Source: an uncultured Eubacteriales bacterium (lineage in GTDB: Bacteria; Bacillota; Clostridia; Oscillospirales; Oscillospiraceae). Taken from it: a stretch of 58,472 bases of DNA. A program made the position numbers and the translations under genes. Location of the stretch: the NCBI GenBank assembly GCA_900319465.1, contig ONOL01000013.1, positions 1 to 58,472 of the forward strand. The letters are read 5' to 3'. Shown here piece after piece: positions 15,011 through 22,773 of the stretch. The notes beneath the pieces were generated by a model. It was not told the origin of the DNA. It was given only the letters and a program-made list of their open reading frames with translations, and did not search any database. Every line of letters begins with the position of its first letter. Within the stretch, counting starts at the first letter, position 1.

Positions 15011-15039
15011 ACAAAGAACCGCAGGGGGATACCCTGCGG
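15011..15039 (-). terminator. Probable terminator after the HtrA gene
   Basis: CCGCAGGG, 5-nt loop, CCCTGCGG, then TTCTTTGT on the minus strand, 130 bp beyond the HtrA stop. The stretch between shows no gene. Confidence 0.5.
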
Positions 15040-15171
15040 CCCTTCGTTTGGGAGAAAAGAGAGGATGTATAGGAGTAGAAAAGTATCAGGTTCAGCCTTG
15101 CGAGCGTTCTTTCGCAAGGGGGTCTCCGCGCTGACCGCCGCGGGAAGCTGCGTGTTCCGTCAAGCAGGGGT

Positions 15172-16674
15172 TCACGCGGATTCGGGCTTGGCTTCGTCAA
15201 AGGTGAGGGTGACGGTCATGCTCTCGCCGGCACGGTAAAGCTCGATCACCGCCTCGTCGCCCGCAGAGTACTGCTTGACGGCGGCCTTCAGCTCGGTGTA
15301 GCTCGTGATCTCAGTATCCCCGAGCTTCGTGATGACGTCGCCCTTCTGGATGCCGGCCTTCTCCGCGCAGCTTCCGCTCGACACATTGGAGACGTAAGCG
15401 CCCAGAGGCATATTGTAGTACTGCGCGTACATGGCGCTGTAACGCTCGTCCAGCCAGACGCCCATGTAGGCCTTGCCGGTCACATAGCCCTTGGTGATCA
15501 GGTCGTTTGCGATGCCAGCCACGTCGTTCGCGGGGATCGCGAAGCCGAGGCCCTCCACGCCGGAGTCTTTATACTTGGCGGTGACCACGCCGACCACCTG
15601 GCCGAGGCTGTTATACACCGGGCCGCCGGAGTTGCCGGGGTTGACCGCCGCATCGATCTGGAACATGTTGATGGATTCGTTTTCCTGTGTCGTGATCACG
15701 CGGTCGAGCGCGCTCACGTGCCCGGTGGACATGGAGAATTCAAGCTCGCCGAGCGGATTGCCCACGGCGTAGACCGTGTCGCCCACGTGCAGGCTCTCGC
15801 TGCTGCCGAAGACGGCCGGGGTCAGGCCCGTCGCGTCGATCTTCAGCACGGCGATGTCGTTCGACTGCTCCGTGCCGACGATCGCGGCGGTATACTTCGT
15901 ACCGTCGTAGGTGATCACCGTGATCGGGGACTTCTGCTGTACGGCATATTCAATGACATGGTAGTTGGTGACGATGTAGCCGTCCGCCGAAATGATGAAG
16001 CCGGAGCCGCTCACGGCGGAGGAGCTCTTCATGCCGAAGTAGTTGGTAAAGGTCACGTCGGTGTTGATGCCGACCACCTGCCTGCAGGCCAGCTCATAGA
16101 CCTGCGCGGCCGACAGGGAGCCGGACTCGCCGGCGCTGGCCACGGGGCTCGCAGCCACCACGTTCTGGACGCTGGATACGGCGGCGACCGCCGTTTCGTT
16201 CTGGCTGAGGCGGGTCTCCATCGCGTCGATGCGGCCTTTCAGGCTGTTCGCCGTCAGGCTCGCCCCCGCGAGGCCGCCCAGCAGCGCGCACGCCAGCGCA
16301 AGGCACGCGGCCTTGAGAAAGACGTGGGATCTCCCGGACTTCTTCTCCCTGGCCTCCTTCGCGGGGCGCTCGGGAGGGCAGTAATAACGGGGCGGCACGG
16401 TGCTCTCGCCCTCGGGTTCATAGCGGGCGTCGGCATAGACCTGCTCGGGATATTCCTCCCGCAGTTTCTGCGCTTCGTCGCTCTGCGCGCTTCCGGCCTC
16501 CGCCTCGGGGGCGGCGGCTTCCGGCTCGCTCTGCGCTTCCGGCTGCGCTTCGGACTGCGTATCGTTGATCGCTTCAGGCTCGGTCTCGCTAACGGGTTCG
16601 GAAACGGTTTCGCTGATGGGCTCGCCGCTGTTTTCCTCGCGGACCTCGCCGGCCTCTTCTTCAGGCTCGAACAT
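15172..16674 (-). CDS. Membrane-anchored HtrA/DegP-type serine protease with PDZ domain
   Basis: 500 residues. Order: an acidic Glu/Pro-rich cytoplasmic segment (about residues 1-110), one transmembrane helix (FLKAACLALACALLGGLAGA), an extracytoplasmic linker, a trypsin-like domain and one PDZ domain. The triad is His in TNYHVIEYA, Asp in SNDIAVLKID and Ser in GNSGGPVYN; the PDZ follows AYMGVWLDE and contains AEKAGIQKGDVITKLG. It degrades or chaperones damaged exported proteins. Start at 16674 chosen for GAGGTAA 7 nt upstream. It is a single gene; the acidic cytoplasmic extension is longer than in Bacillus HtrA. Confidence 0.92.
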   Translation of the reverse strand: MFEPEEEAGEVREENSGEPISETVSEPVSETEPEAINDTQSEAQPEAQSEPEAAAPEAEAGSAQSDEAQKLREEYPEQVYADARYEPEGESTVPPRYYCPPERPAKEAREKKSGRSHVFLKAACLALACALLGGLAGASLTANSLKGRIDAMETRLSQNETAVAAVSSVQNVVAASPVASAGESGSLSAAQVYELACRQVVGINTDVTFTNYFGMKSSSAVSGSGFIISADGYIVTNYHVIEYAVQQKSPITVITYDGTKYTAAIVGTEQSNDIAVLKIDATGLTPAVFGSSESLHVGDTVYAVGNPLGELEFSMSTGHVSALDRVITTQENESINMFQIDAAVNPGNSGGPVYNSLGQVVGVVTAKYKDSGVEGLGFAIPANDVAGIANDLITKGYVTGKAYMGVWLDERYSAMYAQYYNMPLGAYVSNVSSGSCAEKAGIQKGDVITKLGDTEITSYTELKAAVKQYSAGDEAVIELYRAGESMTVTLTFDEAKPESA

Positions 16675-16776
16675 TTGACTTACCTCTTTTTTTGGAGTGA
16701 TTGTAATATATCCCGAATTTATGACCGTGTCATGAACAAAGTCCCAAGAATTTTTTAACATTCCGCGTGGTTTTTA

Positions 16777-17604
16777 TTAACGCGCAGCGCCGAGCAGGAT
16801 CCCGACATTCTCCGTGCTGTACTCGATCTGCTCGGAAAAGCGGCGCAGATGCCCGCCGTCAAAGCCGGCCAGCGCGTCCTGGGCAGCGATGAAGGCCGTG
16901 CTCTCCCGCGCGTAGCGCAGCAGGGCTTCCGGGCCGGCGTCCTCCGCCCGGTCAAGCTGCCGGTAGAGCAGGTACTGGAGGATTCGGTCGTAGCGCGGGC
17001 CTTTGGGCAGCGTCAGAGCGGGCAGCGCTTCCCGCAGCGCCGCAAGCTCCCCCGGCCAGCGGTCGTCGATGGCCTCCGTTTCCGCCATGCGGGCAAGGTA
17101 GGCGGCGCCCGGCCGCTCCCCGTCGAAGCAGAGCCGCGAGGGTTCTGCGGGGAATCCGAGCCGCGCGAGCAGCCCGGCCATGGAAAACGCTTCCCCGCTC
17201 CCGTCGTCATAAAAGCGCAGCGGCGCCTCCGTTTCCAGCAGCAGGGCGCAGGCCGCCTCGCAGCTCAGGCCGAGACCGCAGAGCACAGCGTCCCCCACGT
17301 CCTCGTAAAAGCGGGGGTGCAGGGCGCAGATCTCGCAGAGGGCGTCCTCGCCCAGCGCGGCGATCAGCTCGCAGAGCCCGTCGCGGCGCAGAAAAGGGCA
17401 GCGCCCGTCCGCCGTCAGGTGAAAATGCGCGCCCTCGCCGTCCCGGACGACGCTGCGGCGCAGCTTCTCGCCCAGCGCCCCCGGCAGCGTCTCATAATAC
17501 GCGGCGCTCTCCTCATCCACGTCGATCTCCCAGCCGCGGCAGCAGGAGTGCCCGCAGGCGCCGGCGCGGCAGGCAAAGCGCCCATAAAAGTCCGGCCGGA
17601 TCAT
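16777..17604 (-). CDS. FliB-family flagellin lysine-N-methylase-like protein
   Basis: 275 residues with the cysteine pattern of the FliB family: GACGHSCCRGW near the N-terminus and CPFLRRDGLCELI...LGEDALCEICALHPRFYED in the middle. FliB methylates lysines of flagellin in Salmonella; the clustered Cys may bind a metal (family knowledge is limited). The ATG overlaps the stop of the TrmH-family gene (ATGA). No flagellar gene lies in this window, and many FliB-like proteins occur in non-motile gut Clostridia, so the target is unknown. Confidence 0.75.
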   Translation of the reverse strand: MIRPDFYGRFACRAGACGHSCCRGWEIDVDEESAAYYETLPGALGEKLRRSVVRDGEGAHFHLTADGRCPFLRRDGLCELIAALGEDALCEICALHPRFYEDVGDAVLCGLGLSCEAACALLLETEAPLRFYDDGSGEAFSMAGLLARLGFPAEPSRLCFDGERPGAAYLARMAETEAIDDRWPGELAALREALPALTLPKGPRYDRILQYLLYRQLDRAEDAGPEALLRYARESTAFIAAQDALAGFDGGHLRRFSEQIEYSTENVGILLGAAR

Positions 17605-18437
17605 TCCGCGTACCTCCGGCTCAACTGCCAGAAGGCCACGGCGCTGGCCGCCGCGACGTTGAGCGAATCGACCCCGTGGGACATGGGGATGCGCACGGTG
17701 TAGTCGCAGTCGGCGATCGTGCCGTCGGCAAGGCCCTCCCCCTCGGTGCCGAGGACGATCGCCAGCTTCTCCTCGGCCATGAGCGCGGGATCGTCGAGGG
17801 AGACCGCGTCCTCGCGCAGCGCCATCGCGGCGGTCCGGAAGCCCAGCGCACGAAGCCTCTCCAGCCCGGGCTGCGGCCAATCCGTCAGCTCCTCGCCGAT
17901 GTGCGTCCAGGGGATCTGGAACACGGTTCCCATGCTGACGCGCACCGCGCGGCGGTACAGCGGGTCGCTGCAGGAGGGCGTGAGCAGCACCGCGTCCATC
18001 CCCAGCGCAGCGGCGGAGCGGAAGATCGCGCCGACGTTCGTGGGGTTCATGATATCCTCCAGCACGGCGATGCGCCTTGCGCCCTCCAGCACCGTCTCGA
18101 GCGACGGGAGCGGCCGGCGGCGCATGGCGCAGAGCACGCCGCGGGTCAGCGGAAAGCCGGTCAGCTCCGTGAGCACCGAAAGCGGCGCGGTGTAGAGCGG
18201 AACGTCCCCACAGCGCGCCACGACCTCCCGCGCCTGCCCCTCGATGTGCTTGCGCTCCATCAGAAGCGAAACGGGCTCGTAGCCCCCGTCCAGCGCGCGC
18301 AGGATCACGTTGGGGCTTTCGGCAATGAAAAGCCCCTTTGTAAGATCGGCGCGGCTTTTGAGCTGCCCCTCCGTGAGCCGTGCGTAGACGTCCAGCTCCG
18401 GCGCGGCAAGCTCCGTGATTTCCCTGATATTCGGCAT
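17601..18437 (-). CDS. TrmH/SpoU-family RNA 2'-O-methyltransferase
   Basis: 278 residues: an N-terminal substrate-binding domain (about 1-110) and a SPOUT knot domain with EDIMNPTNVGAIFRSAAALG (motif 1), IVLGTEGEGL (motif 2) and IPMSHGVDSLNVAAASAV (motif 3). It methylates a ribose in rRNA or tRNA using SAM; the site cannot be told. Start at 18437 chosen for CGGGGAGAA; the promoter at 18465-18493 fits. It is translationally coupled to the FliB-like gene downstream. Confidence 0.88.
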   Translation of the reverse strand: MPNIREITELAAPELDVYARLTEGQLKSRADLTKGLFIAESPNVILRALDGGYEPVSLLMERKHIEGQAREVVARCGDVPLYTAPLSVLTELTGFPLTRGVLCAMRRRPLPSLETVLEGARRIAVLEDIMNPTNVGAIFRSAAALGMDAVLLTPSCSDPLYRRAVRVSMGTVFQIPWTHIGEELTDWPQPGLERLRALGFRTAAMALREDAVSLDDPALMAEEKLAIVLGTEGEGLADGTIADCDYTVRIPMSHGVDSLNVAAASAVAFWQLSRRYAE

Positions 18438-18464
18438 AGCGTTCTCCCCGATTGAAGATAGCCC

Positions 18465-18493
18465 ATTATATCCCCCCTCGTCTTTTCTTGCAA
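18465..18493 (-). promoter_or_regulatory. Promoter of the TrmH-FliB operon
   Basis: TTGCAA (18488-18493), 17-bp spacer, TATAAT (18465-18470). Confidence 0.75.
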
Positions 18494-18511
18494 GATGCGC
18501 ATGAAAGTCCG

Positions 18512-18539
18512 TTCTATGGGACACCATGTTATGTATACT
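18512..18539 (+). promoter_or_regulatory. Possible promoter of the 34-residue peptide gene
   Basis: TTCTAT (18512-18517), 16-bp spacer, TATACT (18534-18539); divergent from the TrmH promoter. The -35 is weak. Confidence 0.45.
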
Positions 18540-18574
18540 TAAGCCATCAAAAGAAAACAAGGGAGGATAAGGAT

Positions 18575-18679
18575 ATGAACGAACAAAATATCACGACCAG
18601 CAGCGGCATGCAGAACGTAGCCGAGCTTCTCTATCTCGCGGCGCTGCTCCTCGGCGGCCTGCTCACGGCGGTGCTGTAA
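18575..18679 (+). CDS. 34-residue single-helix membrane peptide
   Basis: A short frame with a very good ribosome site (GGGAGGATAAGGAT before ATG). It encodes a polar N-terminus (MNEQNITTSSGMQN) and a hydrophobic helix of about 17 residues rich in Leu/Ala ending TAVL. It has its own candidate promoter and is followed by a hairpin. No family recognised. It could be a small regulatory membrane peptide or a type I toxin-like peptide, but no antisense RNA was identified. Confidence 0.5.
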   Translation: MNEQNITTSSGMQNVAELLYLAALLLGGLLTAVL

Positions 18680-18727
18680 ACAGGAAGCGCAGGCAAAGAA
18701 GTCCGGATCGGACATCTTTGACAAGCT

Positions 18728-18765
18728 GAAGCGCCGCACCGGCTTTTTCGCCGGTGCGGCGCTTC
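18728..18765. terminator. GC-rich hairpin between convergent genes
   Basis: GAAGCGCCGCACCGG, 8-nt loop, CCGGTGCGGCGCTTC. No T run on either side, but its place between the peptide gene and larC suggests bidirectional termination. Confidence 0.5.
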
Positions 18766-18783
18766 GTTCGGGTTCCGAACGTT

Positions 18784-19962
18784 TCACCCAGGCTCTCCGC
18801 ATTCCAGTGCAGCCGCGGCTTCGCGCAGACTGACGCCCCGTTCCCTCGCGATGCGCGCGAGATCCTCATACTCGGGCTTCTCGCGCCTCACGCCGAAGCC
18901 CTCGGCGGTTTTGACGCACACGGGCCCGTAGGGCGTTTCCTCCGTGCGGAAGCGCCGCGCGAGCGTATACCGCGCACAGGAAGCTTCCCGCACGCCGAGC
19001 GTCGTCGTGTGCCGGAACAGCAGGCGCAGCATCGCGTCGCGCTGCCCGGGGCGGCACATGCAGGTTAACATAACTCCAGGTCTCGACTTCTTCATGCCGA
19101 TCGGGAGCGTATACGCGTCGAGTGCGCCGGCCTCCAGCAGCCGCTCCATGGCAAAGCCGATCTCCTCGCCGCTCATGTCGTCAAGGTTGCAGCGCAGCTC
19201 CAGAACGCGCTCGCCTCCGTCCTCCGTCTCGCCCCAGAGGGCACGCAGGCCGTTGGCGGCGGGATAGTCCTTCTTCCCGGTGCCGAAGCCGCTTTTCTCC
19301 ACCCGCAGCATCGGCATGGGGCCGAAGCGCGTCACGAAATGCCGCAGCAGCGCCGCGCCCGTGGGGGTGCAGAGCTCACCGCGGATCTCCCCGCCGCAGA
19401 TCGGGATCCCTCGCAGCAGCCGCTCGGTCGCCGGGGCGGGCACGGGCAGCAGGCCGTGGGCGCACTTCACCGTACCGCTCCCCACGTGCACCGGGGAAGC
19501 GAGGATCTGCCCGGGCCTGAGCTCGTATAGCAGCATACACACCGCGAGCACGTCCGCCAGCGCGTCCCAGGAGCCGAGCTCATGCAGGTGGATATTCTCC
19601 ACGGGGCGGCCGTGCGCGGCGCTCTCCGCCTCCGCGACGGCGTCAAAGACTGCGCGCACGTCCGCTTTCACCGCGTCGGGCACGGCGAGCGCATGGATCC
19701 TTGCGCGGATCTCCGCAAGGTCGGTATGGCGGTGAAGACGCCGCTGCTCCCCGCCCTCCTCGTCGCCTTCGACGAGGACCGTGACGTGCGTGCCGCGAAG
19801 GCCGCATTTCTCGTCCTGCGCGGCGGAGACCGTGATCTCCCCGGGCAGCAGCGCGTTCAGACGCCGCAGGAAATCCGCACCGTCCGGGTGCAGCTCCAGC
19901 AGCGCCGCCGTCAGCATATCGCCCGCGGCGCCCATGCCGCAGTCCAGGTAAAGGGTCTTCAT
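18784..19962 (-). CDS. larC: Nickel-pincer cofactor nickel-insertion protein LarC
   Basis: 392 residues in one uninterrupted frame; in Lactobacillus plantarum larC is split and joined by frameshifting, not here. It begins YLDCGMGAAGDMLTAAL, contains HLHELGSWDALADV with conserved His, and ends in the second domain (CNLDDMSGEEIGFAMERL, GMKKSRPGVMLTCMC). LarC inserts nickel into the dithiolated pincer precursor in a CTP-dependent way. The ATG overlaps the larE stop by 4 bp. Last gene of a moaC-MOSC-larB-larE-larC operon. Confidence 0.93.
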   Translation of the reverse strand: MKTLYLDCGMGAAGDMLTAALLELHPDGADFLRRLNALLPGEITVSAAQDEKCGLRGTHVTVLVEGDEEGGEQRRLHRHTDLAEIRARIHALAVPDAVKADVRAVFDAVAEAESAAHGRPVENIHLHELGSWDALADVLAVCMLLYELRPGQILASPVHVGSGTVKCAHGLLPVPAPATERLLRGIPICGGEIRGELCTPTGAALLRHFVTRFGPMPMLRVEKSGFGTGKKDYPAANGLRALWGETEDGGERVLELRCNLDDMSGEEIGFAMERLLEAGALDAYTLPIGMKKSRPGVMLTCMCRPGQRDAMLRLLFRHTTTLGVREASCARYTLARRFRTEETPYGPVCVKTAEGFGVRREKPEYEDLARIARERGVSLREAAAALECGEPG

Positions 19963-20714
19963 AAGGCAGTTTTTCTCCCCTTCGGGTCAAGGATAATGTC
20001 GGAAAAATCCGCGGACAGCCGTTCGCGGATCGCGGGCAGCTCTTCCCTTGCCCGCGCAAGCTGCGCCTCCGGGAACTGGAGCAGGGCGCTCCCCCCCGCC
20101 GTACGGACGCGAAAGTCCGTGTAGCCCCGGGAAAACAGCCAGTCCTCGCTGCGCTCAATCGCGGCGAGGCGCTCGTTCGTGATCGGCTCGCCGGTCTTTA
20201 CGCGGGTCGCGAGGCAGGCGTAGGCGGGCTTGTCCCAGGTGAACAGCCCCGCCTCCTTCGACAGGCGGCGGATCTCCGGCTTCGTCAGCCCGCACAGCCG
20301 CAGCGGCGAAAGCACGCCCAGCTCCCCCAGCGCCCGCATACCCGGCCGGTCATCGGCCACGTCCGAGGCGTTGCTGCCGTCGAGCAGCAGCGGGAAACCG
20401 TCCTCTGCGGCGCGGGCGATAATGGTTGACATAATATTTTTCTTGCAATCGTAGCAGCGGTCGGGGCCGTTTTGCCGCACCGCCTCTGCGCAGAGCGCGT
20501 CGAACGGCAGCACCGTGACGGCCGCGCCGAGGCTCGCGCACAGGCGCATCGCGTCCCGGTACTCGAAGTCCGGCTGGAACTGGCTTTTGACGTAGTAAGG
20601 CCGGAGCTCGGCGCCGCACCGCAGCCCCGCGTACAGCAGGTAGGCCGAGTCCGCACCGCCGGAAAAGGCCAGCGCGCAGCGGGGGTGTCCGCTGAAAAAA
20701 TCCTGCAGCGTCAT
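19959..20714 (-). CDS. larE: Sulfur transferase for pincer cofactor, LarE
   Basis: 251 residues of the PP-loop ATP pyrophosphatase type: SGGADS at residues 18-23. LarE adenylates and thiolates the pyridinium dicarboxylate made by LarB. Cys167 in YACLATR aligns with the sacrificial cysteine region of the L. plantarum enzyme. Cys87 and Cys90 (RCYDCKK) form an extra pair, so an iron-sulfur-assisted, catalytic rather than sacrificial mechanism is possible (inference). The start is 1 bp from the larB stop. Confidence 0.92.
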   Translation of the reverse strand: MTLQDFFSGHPRCALAFSGGADSAYLLYAGLRCGAELRPYYVKSQFQPDFEYRDAMRLCASLGAAVTVLPFDALCAEAVRQNGPDRCYDCKKNIMSTIIARAAEDGFPLLLDGSNASDVADDRPGMRALGELGVLSPLRLCGLTKPEIRRLSKEAGLFTWDKPAYACLATRVKTGEPITNERLAAIERSEDWLFSRGYTDFRVRTAGGSALLQFPEAQLARAREELPAIRERLSADFSDIILDPKGRKTAL

Positions 20715-20715
20715 A

Positions 20716-21468
20716 TCATTCCAGATGGTTGATCATGGAGGCCATGTAGCCCGCGCCGAAGCCGTTGTCGATGTTCACGACGGAAACGCCGCTGGCGCAG
20801 GAGTTGAGCATGCTCAAGAGCGCGGCGATCCCGCCGAGGCTCGCCCCGTAGCCCACGCTGGTGGGCACGGCAATGACCGGGCAGTCGGCCAGGCCGCCGA
20901 CGACCGAGGGCAGCGCCCCCTCCATGCCCGCGACCGCGACGATGACCCGGGCGCTCATGATCTCCTCCATGTGGCTGAGGAGCCTGTGGATGCCGGACAC
21001 GCCCACGTCGTAAAGCCGCACGACGCGGTTGCCGAGCGCCTCGGCCGTGACGGCAGCCTCCTCAGCCACGGGGATATCGCTCGTACCGCCGGTGGCGACC
21101 ACGACGGTCCCCTTGCCCGTAGGCGCGGGCAGCGCGCCGATCACGCCGGTTTTCGAGCGCGCGTCGTAGCGGAGCGGCAGCTCCCGCTCAACGAGCGCGG
21201 CGGCCTCCGGCGACATGCGGGTGACCAGTACGGTCTGCTGACCGCCCTCGCGCATGGCCCTGGCGATGCCGAGGATATGCTCCGGGCTCTTGCCCGCGCC
21301 GTAGACGACCTCCGGCACGCCCTGCCGCAGCCCGCGGTGCATATCGACCTTGGCGTACTCGCCGAGCTCCCGGATCGGCTGCATCTTCAGGCGCAGCACC
21401 GCCTCCTCCACGGAGACGCCGCCGTCCTTCACGCCCTGCAGCAGGGCGGTGATCTCTTCCTTGTTCAT
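20716..21468 (-). CDS. larB: Pyridinium-dicarboxylate synthase LarB
   Basis: 250 residues. LarB carboxylates nicotinic acid adenine dinucleotide and hydrolyses it, the first step of nickel-pincer cofactor synthesis. The C-terminal PurE-like domain is clear (VVATGGTSDIPVAEEAA, VAGMEGALPSVVGGL, VPTSVGYG) after an N-terminal helical part with AKVDMHRGLRQGVPEVVYGAGK. Its ATG overlaps the MOSC gene stop (ATGA). Start at 21468 chosen for that overlap. Confidence 0.93.
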   Translation of the reverse strand: MNKEEITALLQGVKDGGVSVEEAVLRLKMQPIRELGEYAKVDMHRGLRQGVPEVVYGAGKSPEHILGIARAMREGGQQTVLVTRMSPEAAALVERELPLRYDARSKTGVIGALPAPTGKGTVVVATGGTSDIPVAEEAAVTAEALGNRVVRLYDVGVSGIHRLLSHMEEIMSARVIVAVAGMEGALPSVVGGLADCPVIAVPTSVGYGASLGGIAALLSMLNSCASGVSVVNIDNGFGAGYMASMINHLE

Positions 21469-21902
21469 GCCAGCACCTCGACCGTATCCCCGGCTCTGGC
21501 GCTGCCCGTCTCCAGGACGCGGGCGAAGACGCCCTCCCGGGGCATGACGCAGTCGCCCGCCTGGCGGCGGATCGCGCAGTCGGCGTGGCACTCCTTGCCG
21601 ATCTGCGTCACCTCGCAGAGCGCGGAGCCGACGCGCAGCTTCGTGCCCACCGGAAGCGTGTGCACCTCGATGCCGTCCACCAGCACGTTCTCCGCGAAGG
21701 CGCCGGGCAGCAGCGGGACCGCGACCTTCTCCTGCAGCCTGCGCACGCTCGCGGCGCTCAGCAGGCTCAGCATCCTGTGCCAGTCGCCCGCGTGCGCGTC
21801 GCCGGGGATGCCGACGTGCGGCACGAGCGCGATCTCGTCCACCGGGCGCTTCTGTTCTCCTTTTTTCCCGCTGATGCAGACAGCGAGGATCGTTCCCGTC
21901 AT
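21465..21902 (-). CDS. MOSC domain protein
   Basis: 145 residues, a stand-alone MOSC domain as found beside molybdenum-cofactor genes in Clostridia. The fold is visible in PGDAHAGDWHRMLSLLS, FAENVLVDGIE and CHADCAIRRQAGDCVMPREGVFARV, with the conserved Cys of the family in KECHADC. MOSC proteins transfer sulfur or bind molybdopterin-type cofactors. It overlaps moaC and larB by 4 bp on each side, so it is translated in a chain between Mo-cofactor and Ni-pincer genes. Confidence 0.88.
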   Translation of the reverse strand: MTGTILAVCISGKKGEQKRPVDEIALVPHVGIPGDAHAGDWHRMLSLLSAASVRRLQEKVAVPLLPGAFAENVLVDGIEVHTLPVGTKLRVGSALCEVTQIGKECHADCAIRRQAGDCVMPREGVFARVLETGSARAGDTVEVLA

Positions 21903-22381
21903 GGCTCCTGCCTCCGATACTCTCCGTGGACGCCGCCGGTCTTTTCCACCAGGCGGACGTCCGTGATCGTCATGTCCTTCTGCACGGCCTTACACATATC
22001 ATAGACCGTCAGCGCCGCCACGCTCACGGCGGTCAGCGCCTCCATCTCCACACCGGTGCGCCCGCTGCAGCGGACCTCGGCCAGAATATCCACCGCGAGG
22101 CGCTCCTCATCGAGCGTCAGCGTCAGATCGACGCCGTCGATCAGGATCGGGTGGCACATGGGGATCAGGTCCGGCGTGCGCTTGGCGCCCATAACGCCCG
22201 CGATCTGCGCCACGGTCAGCACATCCCCCTTCTTCATGCCGCCGGAGCGGATGAGGGCGAAGGTGTGTTCGTTCACGAGCACGCTCCCCTTTGCCGCGGC
22301 CGTGCGCCGGGTCGCGGGCTTTTCGCCCACGTCCACCATCTTCGCCCGGCCCTGTTCGTTGAAATGGCTGAAATCGTCCAT
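21899..22381 (-). CDS. moaC: Cyclic pyranopterin monophosphate synthase MoaC
   Basis: 160 residues, normal length. MoaC makes cyclic pyranopterin monophosphate in molybdenum-cofactor synthesis. Motifs: KMVDVGEKPATRRTA, GVMGAKRTPDLIPMCHPI, SGRTGVEMEALTAVSVAALTVYDMCKAV and the C-terminal KTGG. GAGGTGAAAGC precedes the ATG and a strong promoter is at 22410-22438. moaA and other mo genes are not in the window. It is the first gene of the operon leading into larB-larE-larC. Confidence 0.95.
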   Translation of the reverse strand: MDDFSHFNEQGRAKMVDVGEKPATRRTAAAKGSVLVNEHTFALIRSGGMKKGDVLTVAQIAGVMGAKRTPDLIPMCHPILIDGVDLTLTLDEERLAVDILAEVRCSGRTGVEMEALTAVSVAALTVYDMCKAVQKDMTITDVRLVEKTGGVHGEYRRQEP

Positions 22382-22409
22382 GCTTTCACCTCGCTGCGCT
22401 TGTTTTTCC

Positions 22410-22438
22410 ATTATAATACCGGGATACATTTTTTTCAA
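22410..22438 (-). promoter_or_regulatory. Promoter of the moaC-lar operon
   Basis: TTGAAA (22433-22438), 17-bp spacer, TATAAT (22410-22415). Confidence 0.8.
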
Positions 22439-22444
22439 TCTATC

Positions 22445-22472
22445 TTTACTTTCCGGGTTTTTCCGCTATAAT
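22445..22472 (+). promoter_or_regulatory. Promoter of the ACT-DUF711 operon
   Basis: TTTACT (22445-22450), 16-bp spacer, TATAAT (22467-22472), almost back to back with the divergent moaC promoter. Confidence 0.7.
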
Positions 22473-22497
22473 TGAGAAAACACACAAAAGGAGCGTA

Positions 22498-22773
22498 ATG
22501 CCGATGAAAGCCATCGTCAGCGTTTTTGCCCACGACGCCAAGGGCATCACCGCCTATGTGACGGGACTGCTCGCCGAGCAGGACATCAACATCCTCGACA
22601 TCAGCCAGACCCTGATGCAGGAATACTTCGCCATGATCATGCTGGTGGATCTGGCGGAATGCCCCCTCCCCTTTGACGAGCTGGCCCGCTGGCTCCGGGA
22701 AAAGGGCGAGGAGCGCACCCTCGCCGTCCACATCCAGCGGCAGGATATCTTTGAGGCGATGCACCGCGTATGA
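22498..22773 (+). CDS. ACT domain protein (UPF0237 type)
   Basis: 91 residues, a single ACT domain ([32 protein letters not shown]). Such stand-alone ACT proteins are paired with DUF711/UPF0210 proteins in many Firmicutes; the ligand is probably an amino acid but is not known. AAGGAG is 4 nt before the ATG at 22498 and 10 nt before the one at 22504, so the second is an equally good start. It overlaps the next gene by 4 bp. Confidence 0.85.
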   Translation: MPMKAIVSVFAHDAKGITAYVTGLLAEQDINILDISQTLMQEYFAMIMLVDLAECPLPFDELARWLREKGEERTLAVHIQRQDIFEAMHRV

